A stretch of DNA of 64,000 bases from Chloroflexi bacterium HGW-Chloroflexi-3 (GCA_002842045.1 PHBX01000007.1:1-64000); one strand, 5' to 3'; positions 35,392-45,591 are shown, counted from the stretch's first letter. Numbers and translations are program-made. The notes: generated from the letters alone by a model not told the origin.

Positions 35392-37158
35392 ATGGAAAAT
35401 GGCTCTTATAAAATTTATGGTGATAAATTAGTTCTTAGAACCCGGAACCGATTGTGTGATACGGTTGATGAATTGATCAACAGTAACCTATTTTTAGAAT
35501 TATTGAGTAATTATGTTCGCTATTTATTCCGCCAGCAATCACGGTTATTGCGGGTATTCTATAACGAAGAGAAAGTTACACCTGAAGAATTAAAAACGAT
35601 GCAGACAACTTTGTTGTTGCTATCAAAATTACCAGCGGATCAGGTATGCAAAATTGTTCCTGAAAGTCTGACATTTTTTGAAGATCTTGATTTACTGAGT
35701 GATTTTGTGGAACAATTTTATAATTTCTGGCGGCGTTTGCAACGGTTGGTAGTCATCGATTCAGTAGATGATCGTCTTGATAAACGACCATACCGGTCCT
35801 TTACAGAGACAGTTGAAAAATTGATGCATGTTGTACGTAGTGCGCAACGTGATATTCTCGAAAATATTTCTGGAAGCCATCCAAGAGTTTACCGCCAGGT
35901 CAGCGCTGGTGCGAATATTGCCGCAATCACTCTGCCATATCATATGCCATTCATTTGTGAATATGAGGATAAATTATGTGAAATTTTGATGACCCGCCAG
36001 GTATTAATATATCCTCCATTAATATTTAATACACCTAACAATAAAAGAAGTGGAAAATTCAAAAGGATTGATTACAATCCGATTGATCATCTTGATATTG
36101 ATCCAGAACAATGGTTATGTTACCCTGCAAAGGTTGGTGAATTAATCATCCTGGTTTATTTCACGGTGCAATGGTTTGAGTTGGGTTTTTCCTTAAGTAA
36201 TTTATTTGAACTGGCTGAAGACGCAGACCTAAAGCAAAAACCGGATGCCATTTATTTTTATGGCATTCCTGTAGAAGGGGAAAAAGATCCGGATACTACC
36301 GAGACGATTTTTTATGACGATCAAGAAAATGACATCTTGATAGGTACTGTGCCATTTCGCAAAGAATATGCATATTTTGGCTACCTGAAGAAAATGATTC
36401 TTACCTTGCATAATGTTAAGATGATGAAAATCGGCAGAATGCCATTCCATGGTGCGATGTTCCATATTGTCTTAAGAAATGCAGGTACCTCGAATGTGCT
36501 GCTGATTGGAGATACAGGCGCAGGAAAATCAGAGACACTGGAAGCACTGCGGGGTATCATCGAGGATCAGGTGGAGGATCTGGTGATCATCGCCGATGAT
36601 ATGGGATCGATCGATATTCTTCCTGACGGCAGGATTATGGGGTATGGCACTGAAATCGGCGCTTTCGTACGATTGGATGATTTACAAAAGGATTATGCTT
36701 TCGGCCAAATCGACCGTTCCATCATTATGAATCCAGATCAGGTCAACGCGCGGGTTGTATTACCAGTAACAAAATTTAAGAGTGTTGTAGAAGGCTATGA
36801 AGTTGATTTTGTTCTGTATGCAAACAATTATGATACCGTTGATGAAGATCGTCCTGCGGTAGAACGAATTAAGTCTCCTGAACAAGCCATCGAGGTATTC
36901 CGTTCAGGTGCAGTGATGAGCAAAGGGACCACCACCACCACCGGATTGACCCATTCCTATTTCGCTAATATTTTTGGGCCACCAGAATATCGAGATCTGC
37001 ATGATGAAATTGCTAAAAAATTCTTCCAGGCTTTTTACGATAAGGATGTCTTCGTTGGTGAAATGCGAACTCAATTAGGTGTTTCCGGTAAAGAATTCTC
37101 AGGCCCAGAAGATTCCGCCAGAGCATTATTGGAGATTTTAAAGAAGAAACCAAAATAA
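35392..37158 (+). CDS. PEP carboxykinase/HPr-kinase-like P-loop protein of unknown function
   Basis: 588 residues. The N-terminal ~330 residues are helical and unassigned. The C-terminal part has a PEPCK/HPr-kinase-type nucleotide site: Walker A GDTGAGKSETLEALRG with Lys379, then LVIIADDMGSIDILPDG with the acidic pair at about 402, GYGTEIGAFVRLDDLQ, GQIDRSIIMNPDQVNARVVL and AVMSKGTTTTTGLTHSYFAN. Similar proteins in anaerobes are often labelled PEP carboxykinase, but the length and N-terminus differ from the classical ATP or GTP enzymes, and oxaloacetate-binding residues cannot be confirmed. CGAGGAG sets the ATG at 35392 over an in-frame TTG at 35374. It is 52 bases after citrate synthase. A kinase or phosphotransferase role is plausible; function unknown. 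Confidence 0.7.
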   Translation: MENGSYKIYGDKLVLRTRNRLCDTVDELINSNLFLELLSNYVRYLFRQQSRLLRVFYNEEKVTPEELKTMQTTLLLLSKLPADQVCKIVPESLTFFEDLDLLSDFVEQFYNFWRRLQRLVVIDSVDDRLDKRPYRSFTETVEKLMHVVRSAQRDILENISGSHPRVYRQVSAGANIAAITLPYHMPFICEYEDKLCEILMTRQVLIYPPLIFNTPNNKRSGKFKRIDYNPIDHLDIDPEQWLCYPAKVGELIILVYFTVQWFELGFSLSNLFELAEDADLKQKPDAIYFYGIPVEGEKDPDTTETIFYDDQENDILIGTVPFRKEYAYFGYLKKMILTLHNVKMMKIGRMPFHGAMFHIVLRNAGTSNVLLIGDTGAGKSETLEALRGIIEDQVEDLVIIADDMGSIDILPDGRIMGYGTEIGAFVRLDDLQKDYAFGQIDRSIIMNPDQVNARVVLPVTKFKSVVEGYEVDFVLYANNYDTVDEDRPAVERIKSPEQAIEVFRSGAVMSKGTTTTTGLTHSYFANIFGPPEYRDLHDEIAKKFFQAFYDKDVFVGEMRTQLGVSGKEFSGPEDSARALLEILKKKPK

Positions 37159-37175
37159 TCCTTTATGGTATGGAA

Positions 37176-38053
37176 TTATGGAGAACTCATTTCTCCCAAT
37201 ACAATCTCAACAGTCATTAATTGATTCTCGCGAGTAAATTCAATGGTTATTTGCTGGTTGGGTTCGTATTTAAATAAAGCATTGATAAAGGATTGTTGTT
37301 CATCAATCGGAACATCACCAATGTGTTTATGCCTATTACTTCACCTGTCAGATTCAATAAGGGTCCTCCAGAATTGCCTGAGATGATGGCGGCATCGGTT
37401 TGAATTAAATCCTCAATTGCATATCCATCACCACTATCCAGGCTTCTGCTGGTGGCACTGATGACACCGACAGTCACTGAATTTCTGAATGTGCCTAATG
37501 GAGAGCCAATCGCGATCACCGTTTCACCAGGTTTTAGATTATCGGAATTTCCAATTTTAGCAATTCCGGAGACTTTTCCTTCTATTTTGAGCACAGCCAA
37601 ATCTGCAAAAACATCACGGCTGATCAATTCGGCAGGACGTTCAGTCCCGTCATTAAGGATCACAGAAAGAGTCTATGTACCTTCAACAACATGATTGTTT
37701 GTTAAGATGTAACCATCTTCAGTAACAATCACTCCGCTACCGCTGACTTCCTGATCGGAGGTTACGCCAAAAAATGTTACACGACCACTGATCGTACCAA
37801 CGACGGCCACCACAGCCGGTTCCACATCTTGAACAACCGAAGTAATGGTCGTTTCAATATTTGAATTTGAAAAACTTAATAGTGAAGGAGTAGTGGGAGT
37901 TGGAGATAGAGAGGTTTGATTTTCTAACGAGATCGAAGAATTTCTCTCCATCAATTGTAAAGTGATGAAACTTCCGCCAATTGCTCCTAAAAATGAACTG
38001 ACAAGCATGACTAAGATGATAATTAATAAATACAAGATTTTCCTGGGATTCAT
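37176..38053 (-). pseudogene. HtrA/DegP-type serine protease, broken
   Basis: The remains of a membrane-anchored trypsin-like protease with a PDZ domain. An N-terminal membrane anchor and Ser/Pro/Thr linker lead into VVQDVEPAVVAVVGT and ILTNNHVVEGT with the catalytic His. The next in-frame codon is TAG (37673-37675), after which the same frame continues TLSVILNDGTERPAEL, DVFADLAVLKIEG (catalytic Asp) and ISGNSGGPLLN (catalytic Ser). At about 37322 the frame changes and jumps directly from GEVIGINT to the last PDZ strand region, DVPIDEQQSFINALFKYEP. Roughly the central 80-100 residues that normally join these parts are missing. One nonsense codon plus an internal deletion with frameshift make a pseudogene. 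It converges on the PEPCK-like gene. Confidence 0.85.
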
Positions 38054-38124
38054 ATCTAAAAATTTCGCCTTTGTTTTCTAATATATGTTTCATTTTAATT
38101 ACTATTTATAAGTACAATATTAGA

Positions 38125-38982
38125 ATGAAATTTTTTGCTTTTCTATTTACTCTTTTTACAATAATCCTGATGGGGTGTTCATCGCAAGAAACCTTTCAAG
38201 AAGTTATAACACCAACGCTTGATATAACAAAAACCATTAAAGTCGAAGAAAAGCAATCGCTTACAATTCTCCAAACAGCTACTCCAACTATTACTCCTTC
38301 TCCGACCGCGAACGCGGTTAATATCTGTTCTCCATTATTCGATTTTCCGATCGAAAATCTGGTCAATATGATTTCCAATCCATATCATCCCCCTAAGCCA
38401 GGCTCGGATGATCCGCACCAGGGGGTGGATTTCAGTGTCATTGATCCCGGCCTACGAATTGCTTTGAAAGGTTTTGCTGTACAGTCAATTTTGTCTGGTG
38501 AAGTTGTCATGGTGATGAATGACCGTTTTCCTTATGGCAATGCCATTGTGGTGGAAACGCCATTTCGAAATTTACCAGTTGGATGGAGAGAAAAATTGGC
38601 GAGCCAAACCAAACCTGATTTATTTGGTATCAATCCCTTCTTAACATGTCCGGCAGGTTGGGATCAGTCTGATCAGGAAAATATTGATCTTTCTCTATAT
38701 ATCCTTTATGCCCATCTTGATTCTCTCATGGCGTACACGCTGAGTGACCAGGTAGATTGTGGTGATGAAATCGGCTCAATTGGGGATAGCGGTAATGCCC
38801 TGGCTCCACACCTGCATGTAGAGATGCGGTATGGTTATTCTTCGGGCATCGAAGGCAGCATGGCGCATTATACTGTCAGCGCAGATGAACAGGAAATGAG
38901 TAATTATTGTCGTTGGCGAGTGAGTGGTTGGTTTCGATTAATGGATCCCATGGATTTATTATTCCCGAACTCCGGTTCTTAA
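38125..38982 (+). CDS. M23 family metallopeptidase lipoprotein
   Basis: 285 residues. The signal MKFFAFLFTLFTIILMGCSS carries a lipobox, followed by a Thr/Pro-rich linker (TATPTITPSPTAN). The M23 (lysostaphin-type) domain shows zinc ligands HQGVD and HLHVEMR plus YAHLDSL and GDSGNALAPH. It would cleave peptidoglycan cross-bridges or act as a binding protein at the cell surface. An insertion of about 40 residues (SQTKPDLFGINP region) interrupts the usual core. The ATG at 38125 is preferred because it starts the signal peptide; no Shine-Dalgarno is evident. Its stop overlaps the stop of the convergent lipoprotein gene. Confidence 0.88.
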   Translation: MKFFAFLFTLFTIILMGCSSQETFQEVITPTLDITKTIKVEEKQSLTILQTATPTITPSPTANAVNICSPLFDFPIENLVNMISNPYHPPKPGSDDPHQGVDFSVIDPGLRIALKGFAVQSILSGEVVMVMNDRFPYGNAIVVETPFRNLPVGWREKLASQTKPDLFGINPFLTCPAGWDQSDQENIDLSLYILYAHLDSLMAYTLSDQVDCGDEIGSIGDSGNALAPHLHVEMRYGYSSGIEGSMAHYTVSADEQEMSNYCRWRVSGWFRLMDPMDLLFPNSGS

Positions 38983-39770
38983 GGGGATGAATTTCTCAAG
39001 TCTGAATACCCCATTTCCAACATCCATTGACACAGGATCGGTCCATCATGTTCATCTGGAATGGGGACTGATCTGTTTTCTTGTGGGATACCATTAAATC
39101 CCCGGAAATAACCGAATTCTCCGGTTAATTGGTCTCTTGCAGGACTAGATAAATCGCGGTCTCCGATCGCAATGGCATGAATATGGATGGGAGAACCGGG
39201 ATACAATTGATCAAAATCTCTTAACCAGGCTGCAAAACCGGCGATCCGTAAAGCTTGAATCAATGGATCTATATCAGGATATAAGACCTGATAGGTGCCA
39301 TATTGGATTACTGATAGATCAACAGCCCCTCCGCCATTATGTGTCCCAAAACTGGCGGAAACCAGGTTGGTGTAACTTCCCTGAGTGAGATGATAACCTG
39401 TCAATTCAATTTCGCCGCCATAAATGGATTGGGCATGTTCCAGCATTGAAAAAGTGCGCTGGTTGATGTACATGCCATTAATTATGACCAGATCAAAATT
39501 TTCTGGTGGTTTTAGACAATCATCTGGTTCAATAATCGCAGGAGTTGGTGTGGATGAAATCGTTGGGGTGAAAGAAGGAACCTGGTTAGGTGTTTTGGTT
39601 GGTTGAGAGGGGATTGTTTGGGTAAAAGTCGTTGTAGGAGCAGATGTAGCATTTGTGATTGTTGTTGGCTGAATCGAGGAATTTTTTATTAGTGCGCAAG
39701 CGGATAAACAAGTAATTGCGAGTAATGAAAGCAATGACCATAAAGCGAATGAAATGGCTCGTTGAGACAT
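38979..39770 (-). CDS. LAS-type (VanX/M15-like) metallopeptidase lipoprotein
   Basis: 263 residues. A signal peptide ends in LSACAL (lipobox), followed by a long Thr/Pro/Ser linker. The domain has FGTHNGGGAVDLSV, fitting the HxxGxAxD zinc motif of the D-Ala-D-Ala dipeptidase/M15 group, and SPIHIHAIAIGD with the later HxH-type ligand. AGFAAWLRDFDQLYPG and GYFRGFNG lie around the active site. A cell-wall peptidase role is inferred; I do not recognise the exact subfamily. It is convergent with the M23 lipoprotein and shares four bases with it (both stops lie in TTAA). Confidence 0.7.
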   Translation of the reverse strand: MSQRAISFALWSLLSLLAITCLSACALIKNSSIQPTTITNATSAPTTTFTQTIPSQPTKTPNQVPSFTPTISSTPTPAIIEPDDCLKPPENFDLVIINGMYINQRTFSMLEHAQSIYGGEIELTGYHLTQGSYTNLVSASFGTHNGGGAVDLSVIQYGTYQVLYPDIDPLIQALRIAGFAAWLRDFDQLYPGSPIHIHAIAIGDRDLSSPARDQLTGEFGYFRGFNGIPQENRSVPIPDEHDGPILCQWMLEMGYSDLRNSSP

Positions 39771-39815
39771 AAATTCATTTTACCTGAACTGGACTATTAG
39801 TTAATTAATTATTAA

Positions 39816-42125
39816 CTAATAATCTGCCCCCAGCAATTTTCTGGTGATTTCAATATCAGCTTCCATTCCATAGACCTCAACGACATCATCAATGTGAAAA
39901 ATTGTCTCTCCATGGGGAATGATTGTTTTATGATTCCTTGTAATACGCACAATCAAAATATTCCCTGGAAGTTTAATTTCTCTTACCATTTTTCCGGTAA
40001 TTTTTGAACCTGCTTTAATAACGATTTCTTCGTGATAAGATTTTTGGTGTTCGGGTTCCAGAATTTCCATACCTTGCCCTGTTAGAATTTTCTCTACTTC
40101 TTTGGCACATTCCTCCTCAGAGAATATGGTTAAGAAATCACCTTTTTTCAGGATGGTATGTCCATCAACAACTTTTAGTTTCCGACCTCTTCGCAACGAA
40201 ACAATCACACAATGCCCTGGAAGCCTGATCTCACTAACTCTTTTACCCACTACATGAGAATTAGCCGGTATATTCAAATGGATAAATTTTGCTTCATCCA
40301 ATTTTCCCAATTTGATAATTTCGACATCATGTTGCATGTTTGCTTTTTTAGTGATGGCGTGATCATAGGCTTTGATGACATCCTGACGATAGATCATGCC
40401 CAATAACTTTTTAGGATCTGCTTCTTCCACCACTGGCAACAGGCTGATATTATGTGTGCTCATACGGAAAATGGCCTGCCACATGGGTTCGCCGGGATGA
40501 GCAAATAATAAATCACCCATTGAAGCGATATATGACAATTCCGTAGAGTCAGGCAATTCTTTTAATCGGGCTTCACGGAGATCATTGGTTGTTATGACAC
40601 CAACCAGGGCTCCACTCGAATCAGTGACTGGTAAACCTGTAAGCCGCGTTCTAGAAAATAGCATTTCTAAATCCTCAAGGGTTTGATTTGATTTTATAGA
40701 TAAGATGTCCTTTGACATAACTTCTCCAACGGATATTCCCTGCATTACATCCACATCCTGGGTCTGACTTAATTTGATTCCACGTCGGGTAAGTTTGAGG
40801 GTATAGATGGAATCTTTGCTGAGGATTCGTGAAATGATCGTGCTTAAGACGGATGCCAGCATTAAAGGAAGGATCAATTGATAATTATTTGTCATTTCAA
40901 ATAAGATCAGGATGGCTGTCATCGGGGCGTGGGTAGCACCACTGAAGAAAGAAGCCATTCCCACCAAAGCATAAGCACCTGCTCCAGTGGTTATATTAGG
41001 AAAAACGGTCGTTGCCCAACTTCCAAAACCAGCTCCCAGCATACTACCCATAAATAGAGAGGGAGCAAAAATTCCACCTGAATTACCTGAACCCAACGTG
41101 AAAAAAGTTGCTAATAATTTCAGAACAAACAGAAAAAAAGCCGCCTTTAGTGTAAATTCTCCGAAAAGGGCTGGTGTCATGGATTCATACCCAACACCAA
41201 AAATTCTGGGGAAACCTTCTGGTGTTTTAATGGTGAAGATTCCCAACACGCCCAATAACAATGCCCCAATCGTTGGCTTTATCCAGGATGGAATTTTGAT
41301 ATCATCAAACAGGTCTTCAACGATATATAATAACCGGCTAAATCCCACCGATGCAAATGCTGCAATAATGGCCAGGAGTGTATATAAAAGCAATTCCCAG
41401 GGACTCTTTAAAAAATATTGAGGGACTATGAAAGTACGAAAATCACCCATGAAAAAATGTGCAATGGAGTCTGCGATGACTGCGGAAATAACAACCGCAG
41501 CAAAGTAAACAGAACTGATGCGATTTAAGATGACTTCCATGGCGAAAATAGCACCGGCAATAGGGGCATTGAAAATTGCAGCGATACCTCCGGCAGCCCC
41601 ACAGGCTACCAGCGTCTTGGTGCGTTCTTCATTTAATTTAAGGAATTGACCAACGGTTGAACCCAGTGAAGAACCAATTTGAGCAATCGGACCCTCACTT
41701 CCGACTGATCCGCCAGTACCGATGCAGATTGCAGAGGTAATCGCTTTAACAATTCCAACCTGAGGTTTGATTTTGCCTCCACGGAGTGCTACGGCCAGCA
41801 TGACTTCTGGTACACCGTGTCCTTTGGCTTCACGAGCAAAAAGATAAATGATAGGTCCTGTAATCATGGCACCGATCATTGGAATAATGACTAAATACCA
41901 GGGATGAATGGATTGGAGTAATATGACCGTATCTTCAAATGCAATCTTTCGAACGGTTTCCACCAGGTATGTAAATAGCACTGCGCCAAATCCAGAACCA
42001 ATACCCACCAGAATGGCGGTGCCAATCAGGATTCCAGAATCTGAAATGGGACGATTTACGACTTGTTGTCTGAATTTTGTTAACATATTCTTGAATTGGT
42101 CTACAATTCCTGGTTTTATATCCAT
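39816..42125 (-). CDS. ClC chloride channel/antiporter with CBS pair and TrkA-C domains
   Basis: 769 residues. Residues ~20-440 are the ClC membrane core: AKGHGVPEVMLAVALRGGKI (GxGIPE region), GGSVGSEGPIAQIGSSLGS with the gating Glu in GSEGP, and GSGNSGGIFAPSLFMGSMLG (GxFxP). Then come two CBS domains (GISVGEVMSKDILSIKSNQT; LLFAHPGEPMWQAIFRMSTH) and two TrkA-C/RCK-C domains (HVVGKRVSEIRLPGHCVIV; KITGKMVREIKLPGNILIV). The soluble domains probably sense nucleotides or ions and gate transport. Transport may be Cl-/H+ exchange or passive conduction; the proton Glu was not located with certainty. Confidence 0.93.
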   Translation of the reverse strand: MDIKPGIVDQFKNMLTKFRQQVVNRPISDSGILIGTAILVGIGSGFGAVLFTYLVETVRKIAFEDTVILLQSIHPWYLVIIPMIGAMITGPIIYLFAREAKGHGVPEVMLAVALRGGKIKPQVGIVKAITSAICIGTGGSVGSEGPIAQIGSSLGSTVGQFLKLNEERTKTLVACGAAGGIAAIFNAPIAGAIFAMEVILNRISSVYFAAVVISAVIADSIAHFFMGDFRTFIVPQYFLKSPWELLLYTLLAIIAAFASVGFSRLLYIVEDLFDDIKIPSWIKPTIGALLLGVLGIFTIKTPEGFPRIFGVGYESMTPALFGEFTLKAAFFLFVLKLLATFFTLGSGNSGGIFAPSLFMGSMLGAGFGSWATTVFPNITTGAGAYALVGMASFFSGATHAPMTAILILFEMTNNYQLILPLMLASVLSTIISRILSKDSIYTLKLTRRGIKLSQTQDVDVMQGISVGEVMSKDILSIKSNQTLEDLEMLFSRTRLTGLPVTDSSGALVGVITTNDLREARLKELPDSTELSYIASMGDLLFAHPGEPMWQAIFRMSTHNISLLPVVEEADPKKLLGMIYRQDVIKAYDHAITKKANMQHDVEIIKLGKLDEAKFIHLNIPANSHVVGKRVSEIRLPGHCVIVSLRRGRKLKVVDGHTILKKGDFLTIFSEEECAKEVEKILTGQGMEILEPEHQKSYHEEIVIKAGSKITGKMVREIKLPGNILIVRITRNHKTIIPHGETIFHIDDVVEVYGMEADIEITRKLLGADY

Positions 42126-42218
42126 GATTTAAATACTAGGGTTTTTCAACCAAAAGTAGTACCAATTTTACACCCAACTATCAGGTAAATTTATGACATG
42201 GGTAATCAATAACAGTGA

Positions 42219-43640
42219 TTATTGTGACTGTTTTCCTTTTATTTTTGCCAGCGCAAGGATCGAGAAGAGGAACAATACCACATAAATGGTCATTAGATTG
42301 GTATATCCGATCTGATCAGCAATTGGACCACCGATGTATGCGCCGACCGCTCCGGCTCCGGCACCAGCTAAATTAGAGATCCCTAAGAACTTTCCAGCCT
42401 GATCTTTTGGAACGATTTCAGTGCCCAAAGCCCAGTTAGATGCGTAAAAGAATCCAATTCCAGCACCTACCAGACATCCGGCTGCATACATCCAGGAAAT
42501 GGTAGGTGATAAGAGCACCAGAGCTGTTCCAAGTGTCGTCAGAATAGCGCTTATTAAAATAATCTTTTTGGTGCCGAACCGATCCGTCAACCAGCCACTG
42601 GGTACTGCCGAAATGAGGATAAAAATACCAATAAACATCGTGATCGATGCTGCTGGGCCGGCTGCTTTTTCCCCCTGTAATTCGACGAATCTTTCCTGTA
42701 AGAAAAAGACCAGAAAACCAGCCAGGTTGGTTGATCCAGCCAGGAAAGCCAAACGATTTACCACCCACCAGGTAAAATTCTGATGGTCCTGAATTTTTTG
42801 GCCAATGCTAATATAAATACTACTCCAGACCCCGACACCAATTGCTACAACCATTCCTAATAAACCAATCACCATGACCATCAGATGACCATAAGAAGTT
42901 TCTTCTTCGAGAATAAAATTCATAATTTGGCGGACGAAGAATCCCGAAGCCAGGATGATCACGGTAAAAGCAGCAGTCATCAGAACCAGACGGATGATGG
43001 GGTTCCAATCGATCTTTGTTGGTTTTTGTTCCAATGGTTCTTCTTTGATTGTCAAAGTTAGCAGGAGACAGATGATCAGGACGACCATTAATGTGATTAA
43101 TGCAGCCCAAATATTTCCTGAACTGACCATTTTGCCAATGACAAATGAAACGAAGATTAAAGGCAATGGCAGTTCAAACAACGCTTTGAAACCCGAGAAA
43201 CGACCTCTTTTTTCTTCAGGAACGAGATCAGGAATGATGCCCTGTGTAGCTGCGTGGGCAGTGTTGGCAGTCACCATGGATAATGTATAAAGCAGGAATA
43301 AGAACCAGTAGCCAGTCATGCCTTCCATGCCAGCTGTAAAGCCAATGAAGATGTAAATGATGATCTCCCCAATGGTACCGGCAACGATGAATGGCCGACG
43401 TCTGCCAAATTTGGAAGTCGATTGATCGCTCAATAAACCCATCAGAGCCTGGACAAGGACAGCAGCCATTAACGCCCATAAGCGCATGTTTCCCAATAAT
43501 TCACCTTTGGCAGCCTCACCGACAAAACGCTGAATTAACAGCGGAACGATTAAAGGTGACAAAACCTGTGAACGTGCAGTAAGCGCAAACCAGTAAATAT
43601 TGTAGGTAATATAGTGGTACCAGCGGATGACTTTGTTCAT
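42219..43640 (-). CDS. MFS sugar transporter, SLC45/GPH-like
   Basis: 473 residues, 12 membrane helices. The loop SDQSTSKFGRRRPFIVAG is the signature of sucrose/SLC45-type and related glycoside-cation symporters, and WLTDRFGTKKIILISA is the equivalent loop of the second half. GGPIADQIG occurs near the end. It likely imports a glycoside. Its start overlaps the stop of the glycosidase-like gene by four bases (ATGA), AAGGAG precedes it, and it is last of a minus-strand run that begins with alpha-mannosidase, so mannose-containing oligosaccharides are the likely cargo. Confidence 0.85.
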   Translation of the reverse strand: MNKVIRWYHYITYNIYWFALTARSQVLSPLIVPLLIQRFVGEAAKGELLGNMRLWALMAAVLVQALMGLLSDQSTSKFGRRRPFIVAGTIGEIIIYIFIGFTAGMEGMTGYWFLFLLYTLSMVTANTAHAATQGIIPDLVPEEKRGRFSGFKALFELPLPLIFVSFVIGKMVSSGNIWAALITLMVVLIICLLLTLTIKEEPLEQKPTKIDWNPIIRLVLMTAAFTVIILASGFFVRQIMNFILEEETSYGHLMVMVIGLLGMVVAIGVGVWSSIYISIGQKIQDHQNFTWWVVNRLAFLAGSTNLAGFLVFFLQERFVELQGEKAAGPAASITMFIGIFILISAVPSGWLTDRFGTKKIILISAILTTLGTALVLLSPTISWMYAAGCLVGAGIGFFYASNWALGTEIVPKDQAGKFLGISNLAGAGAGAVGAYIGGPIADQIGYTNLMTIYVVLFLFSILALAKIKGKQSQ

Positions 43641-45534
43641 TTGAACTCCTTATTTATTTTTAAAAGGCAAATGGAATAAAGATCGAGTTCCAGAGTTGCA
43701 GTATCTGAAGTAATATGCATTTCATGCTCCTGCTGTTCTGGAGAAATTACTGTTATTATTGAATTATCTGGTATTTTTAATTTTATTTCTTGTTTTTGAG
43801 CATGGTAATTTACGAGATGAATATGCAAACCATCCGATTCATTTTTCCATAAATCTATTAACACAGGATGATCAGAAATGACACGAATGATTTCCTGCCT
43901 GTCTATTTTATTGAGCAATTCATGTTGGAATTCTTGCGTTGGCAAGGTAAAGAATGGGGTGTGGGTTACCAATTTTGCCATTCCCAACATGTCCATTAAT
44001 TTTCGCAGGATTTTATTGCCATGATAGCCCCGGATAAGGTTATCTGCTATATCAGAAATGAGAATTTTTATTCCCGGATGGCGGTCAAAAAAAGATTGTG
44101 AGAAGGTGCGCCAAGATGAGAATTCAATTGCATTGATGATGGATATTTCAGGAGGGATTTTTTTCTGGTATTTGGAGATAATCAAAAACAATTATTTGCT
44201 GAATTTCATCCATGTCTTCGAGGTCTGTTATGGTTCTCCAGGGAATGCCTGCTGCCAAAAGAGTTTGTTGGCAGGCAAAATATAGCGGCGCTAATTGAAA
44301 CCAATTTTGCCATAATTGATCCCCCCGGGTGAAGAATTCCAACACTGGTAACACGTTTGGTTTGGGATTGGTAAATGGATTAATGATCTTGCAACCAATG
44401 ATGAAGATTGCCGATGGCAATTTGTTGTTCCCCGTATTCTGGTGCTGTTAACAGAGTCATCTTCTTACCATCATGATATTCAGTTCCTTTGGAGGTCATG
44501 CTGCATCCTAATGCAGCTGCTTCTGCCATACCGGTCAGAATTCTACGGGTCGGATAAACCGGATCGAATCCAATCCCTGTATCATAGGAAAGGACACAGA
44601 GATGTTTTTGTTGAGGTAAATAAAGCTGGGTGTTTCGAACAGTAATCGTATTATTCACCAGTATTTTTTCGTTCCTGTCGACCCATTTTGGCAGTGCGAA
44701 GTTTTCTATCATGGTTACATCCTGGATTTTTGCTAACGATTGGAAATCGATGCCAAATATCAGTTTGACCGGACGCATGACAGGGTCGTAATCATTGGCA
44801 CTGATGATAATGTCTGATTTTAAGGAGCGAGCAAATTCTGACAATTGCTGGATCACCAGGGTCATTTTTTGAGAACGCCATTGAATGTAATCCAACACTT
44901 CTTTTTTATGCAAATTTATCAGGATAGGCGTTGATTTGCCAGTTTCCAGTTGGTATTTTTCCTGACAGGCAGAGCAAAAACAACCGGCTGCTCCCAGCCA
45001 GGTTCTGAATAAAGCATTTGGCTGCAATCCATACCATAGATTATCAAAGAATATCCCATCGGCTCCACGATTAATTGCATCCTGAATTCGTTCTTTAAGG
45101 TAGTTGATCCAGGTAATATTTTGAAAACACGTCATATAACGGCCGGTATAATAATAGACCTTCTTCCCTTTAGGGGTGATTGCATACCAATCTTTTTCTT
45201 TGAAACTGCCGGAATATACGCAATTGGAGGACTGAATATAAGCAAAGACTTTTGCACCCAGTTTGTGGTATTCGCAAGTTGCGCCTTCAAAGGATTGCCA
45301 ATCTTCCTTTTCAATTTCTGGAGGAAAACCCCAGCTGTAGGTGAGATGGATCCAATTTTGATATAAATCATTGACCACGAGGTCAGCTCCTTTAAATTGA
45401 TGAGCTTCATGATGGACATTTTCATCTACTTCAACCTGCATGAATTTAAGCTTGTTCATGCGGATTGTTCCGGGTCCTGCCCACAGGTAGATTGGCCGAT
45501 AGTTACCGATTCGAAAATCTGTAGAATTGTGCAT
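43637..45534 (-). pseudogene. Glycoside-hydrolase-like TIM-barrel protein with two frameshifts
   Basis: Three frames (44380-45534, 44148-44420, 43637-44191) read as one protein of about 630 residues. The first has YRPIYLWAGPGTIRMNK, then INRGADGIFFDNLWYG, an Asp-containing strand typical of glycosidase-like (beta/alpha)8 barrels, and CFCSACQEKYQ. The second and third look like a Rossmann-like trimerisation-type domain and a C-terminal beta domain. One extra T at about CATTAATCC (44385 region) breaks the first join. Seven A where six (or nine) would keep frame (44159-44165) break the second. AAGGAGTTCA precedes the ATG. I do not recognise the exact GH family. It sits between the threonine-synthase-like gene and the MFS carrier. 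Either a decayed gene or two single-base errors. Confidence 0.65.
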
Positions 45535-45591
45535 TGAACTCCTTATGGTAATTCAGGAAACTGGTTAAGTTTTCCAACTTAGAAGAAATAA

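Noticed and set aside
35392..37158. Annotation as classical ATP- or GTP-dependent PEP carboxykinase
   Set aside because: The length could mislead, but the N-terminal half and substrate loops do not read as either enzyme; only the nucleotide-binding core is similar.
37673..37675. In-frame TAG codons in HtrA and S41 genes as a sign of amber recoding
   Set aside because: TAG is used as an ordinary stop elsewhere in the window (for example the Fpg-like gene at 14776-14778 and pstA), and both damaged genes carry a second lesion.
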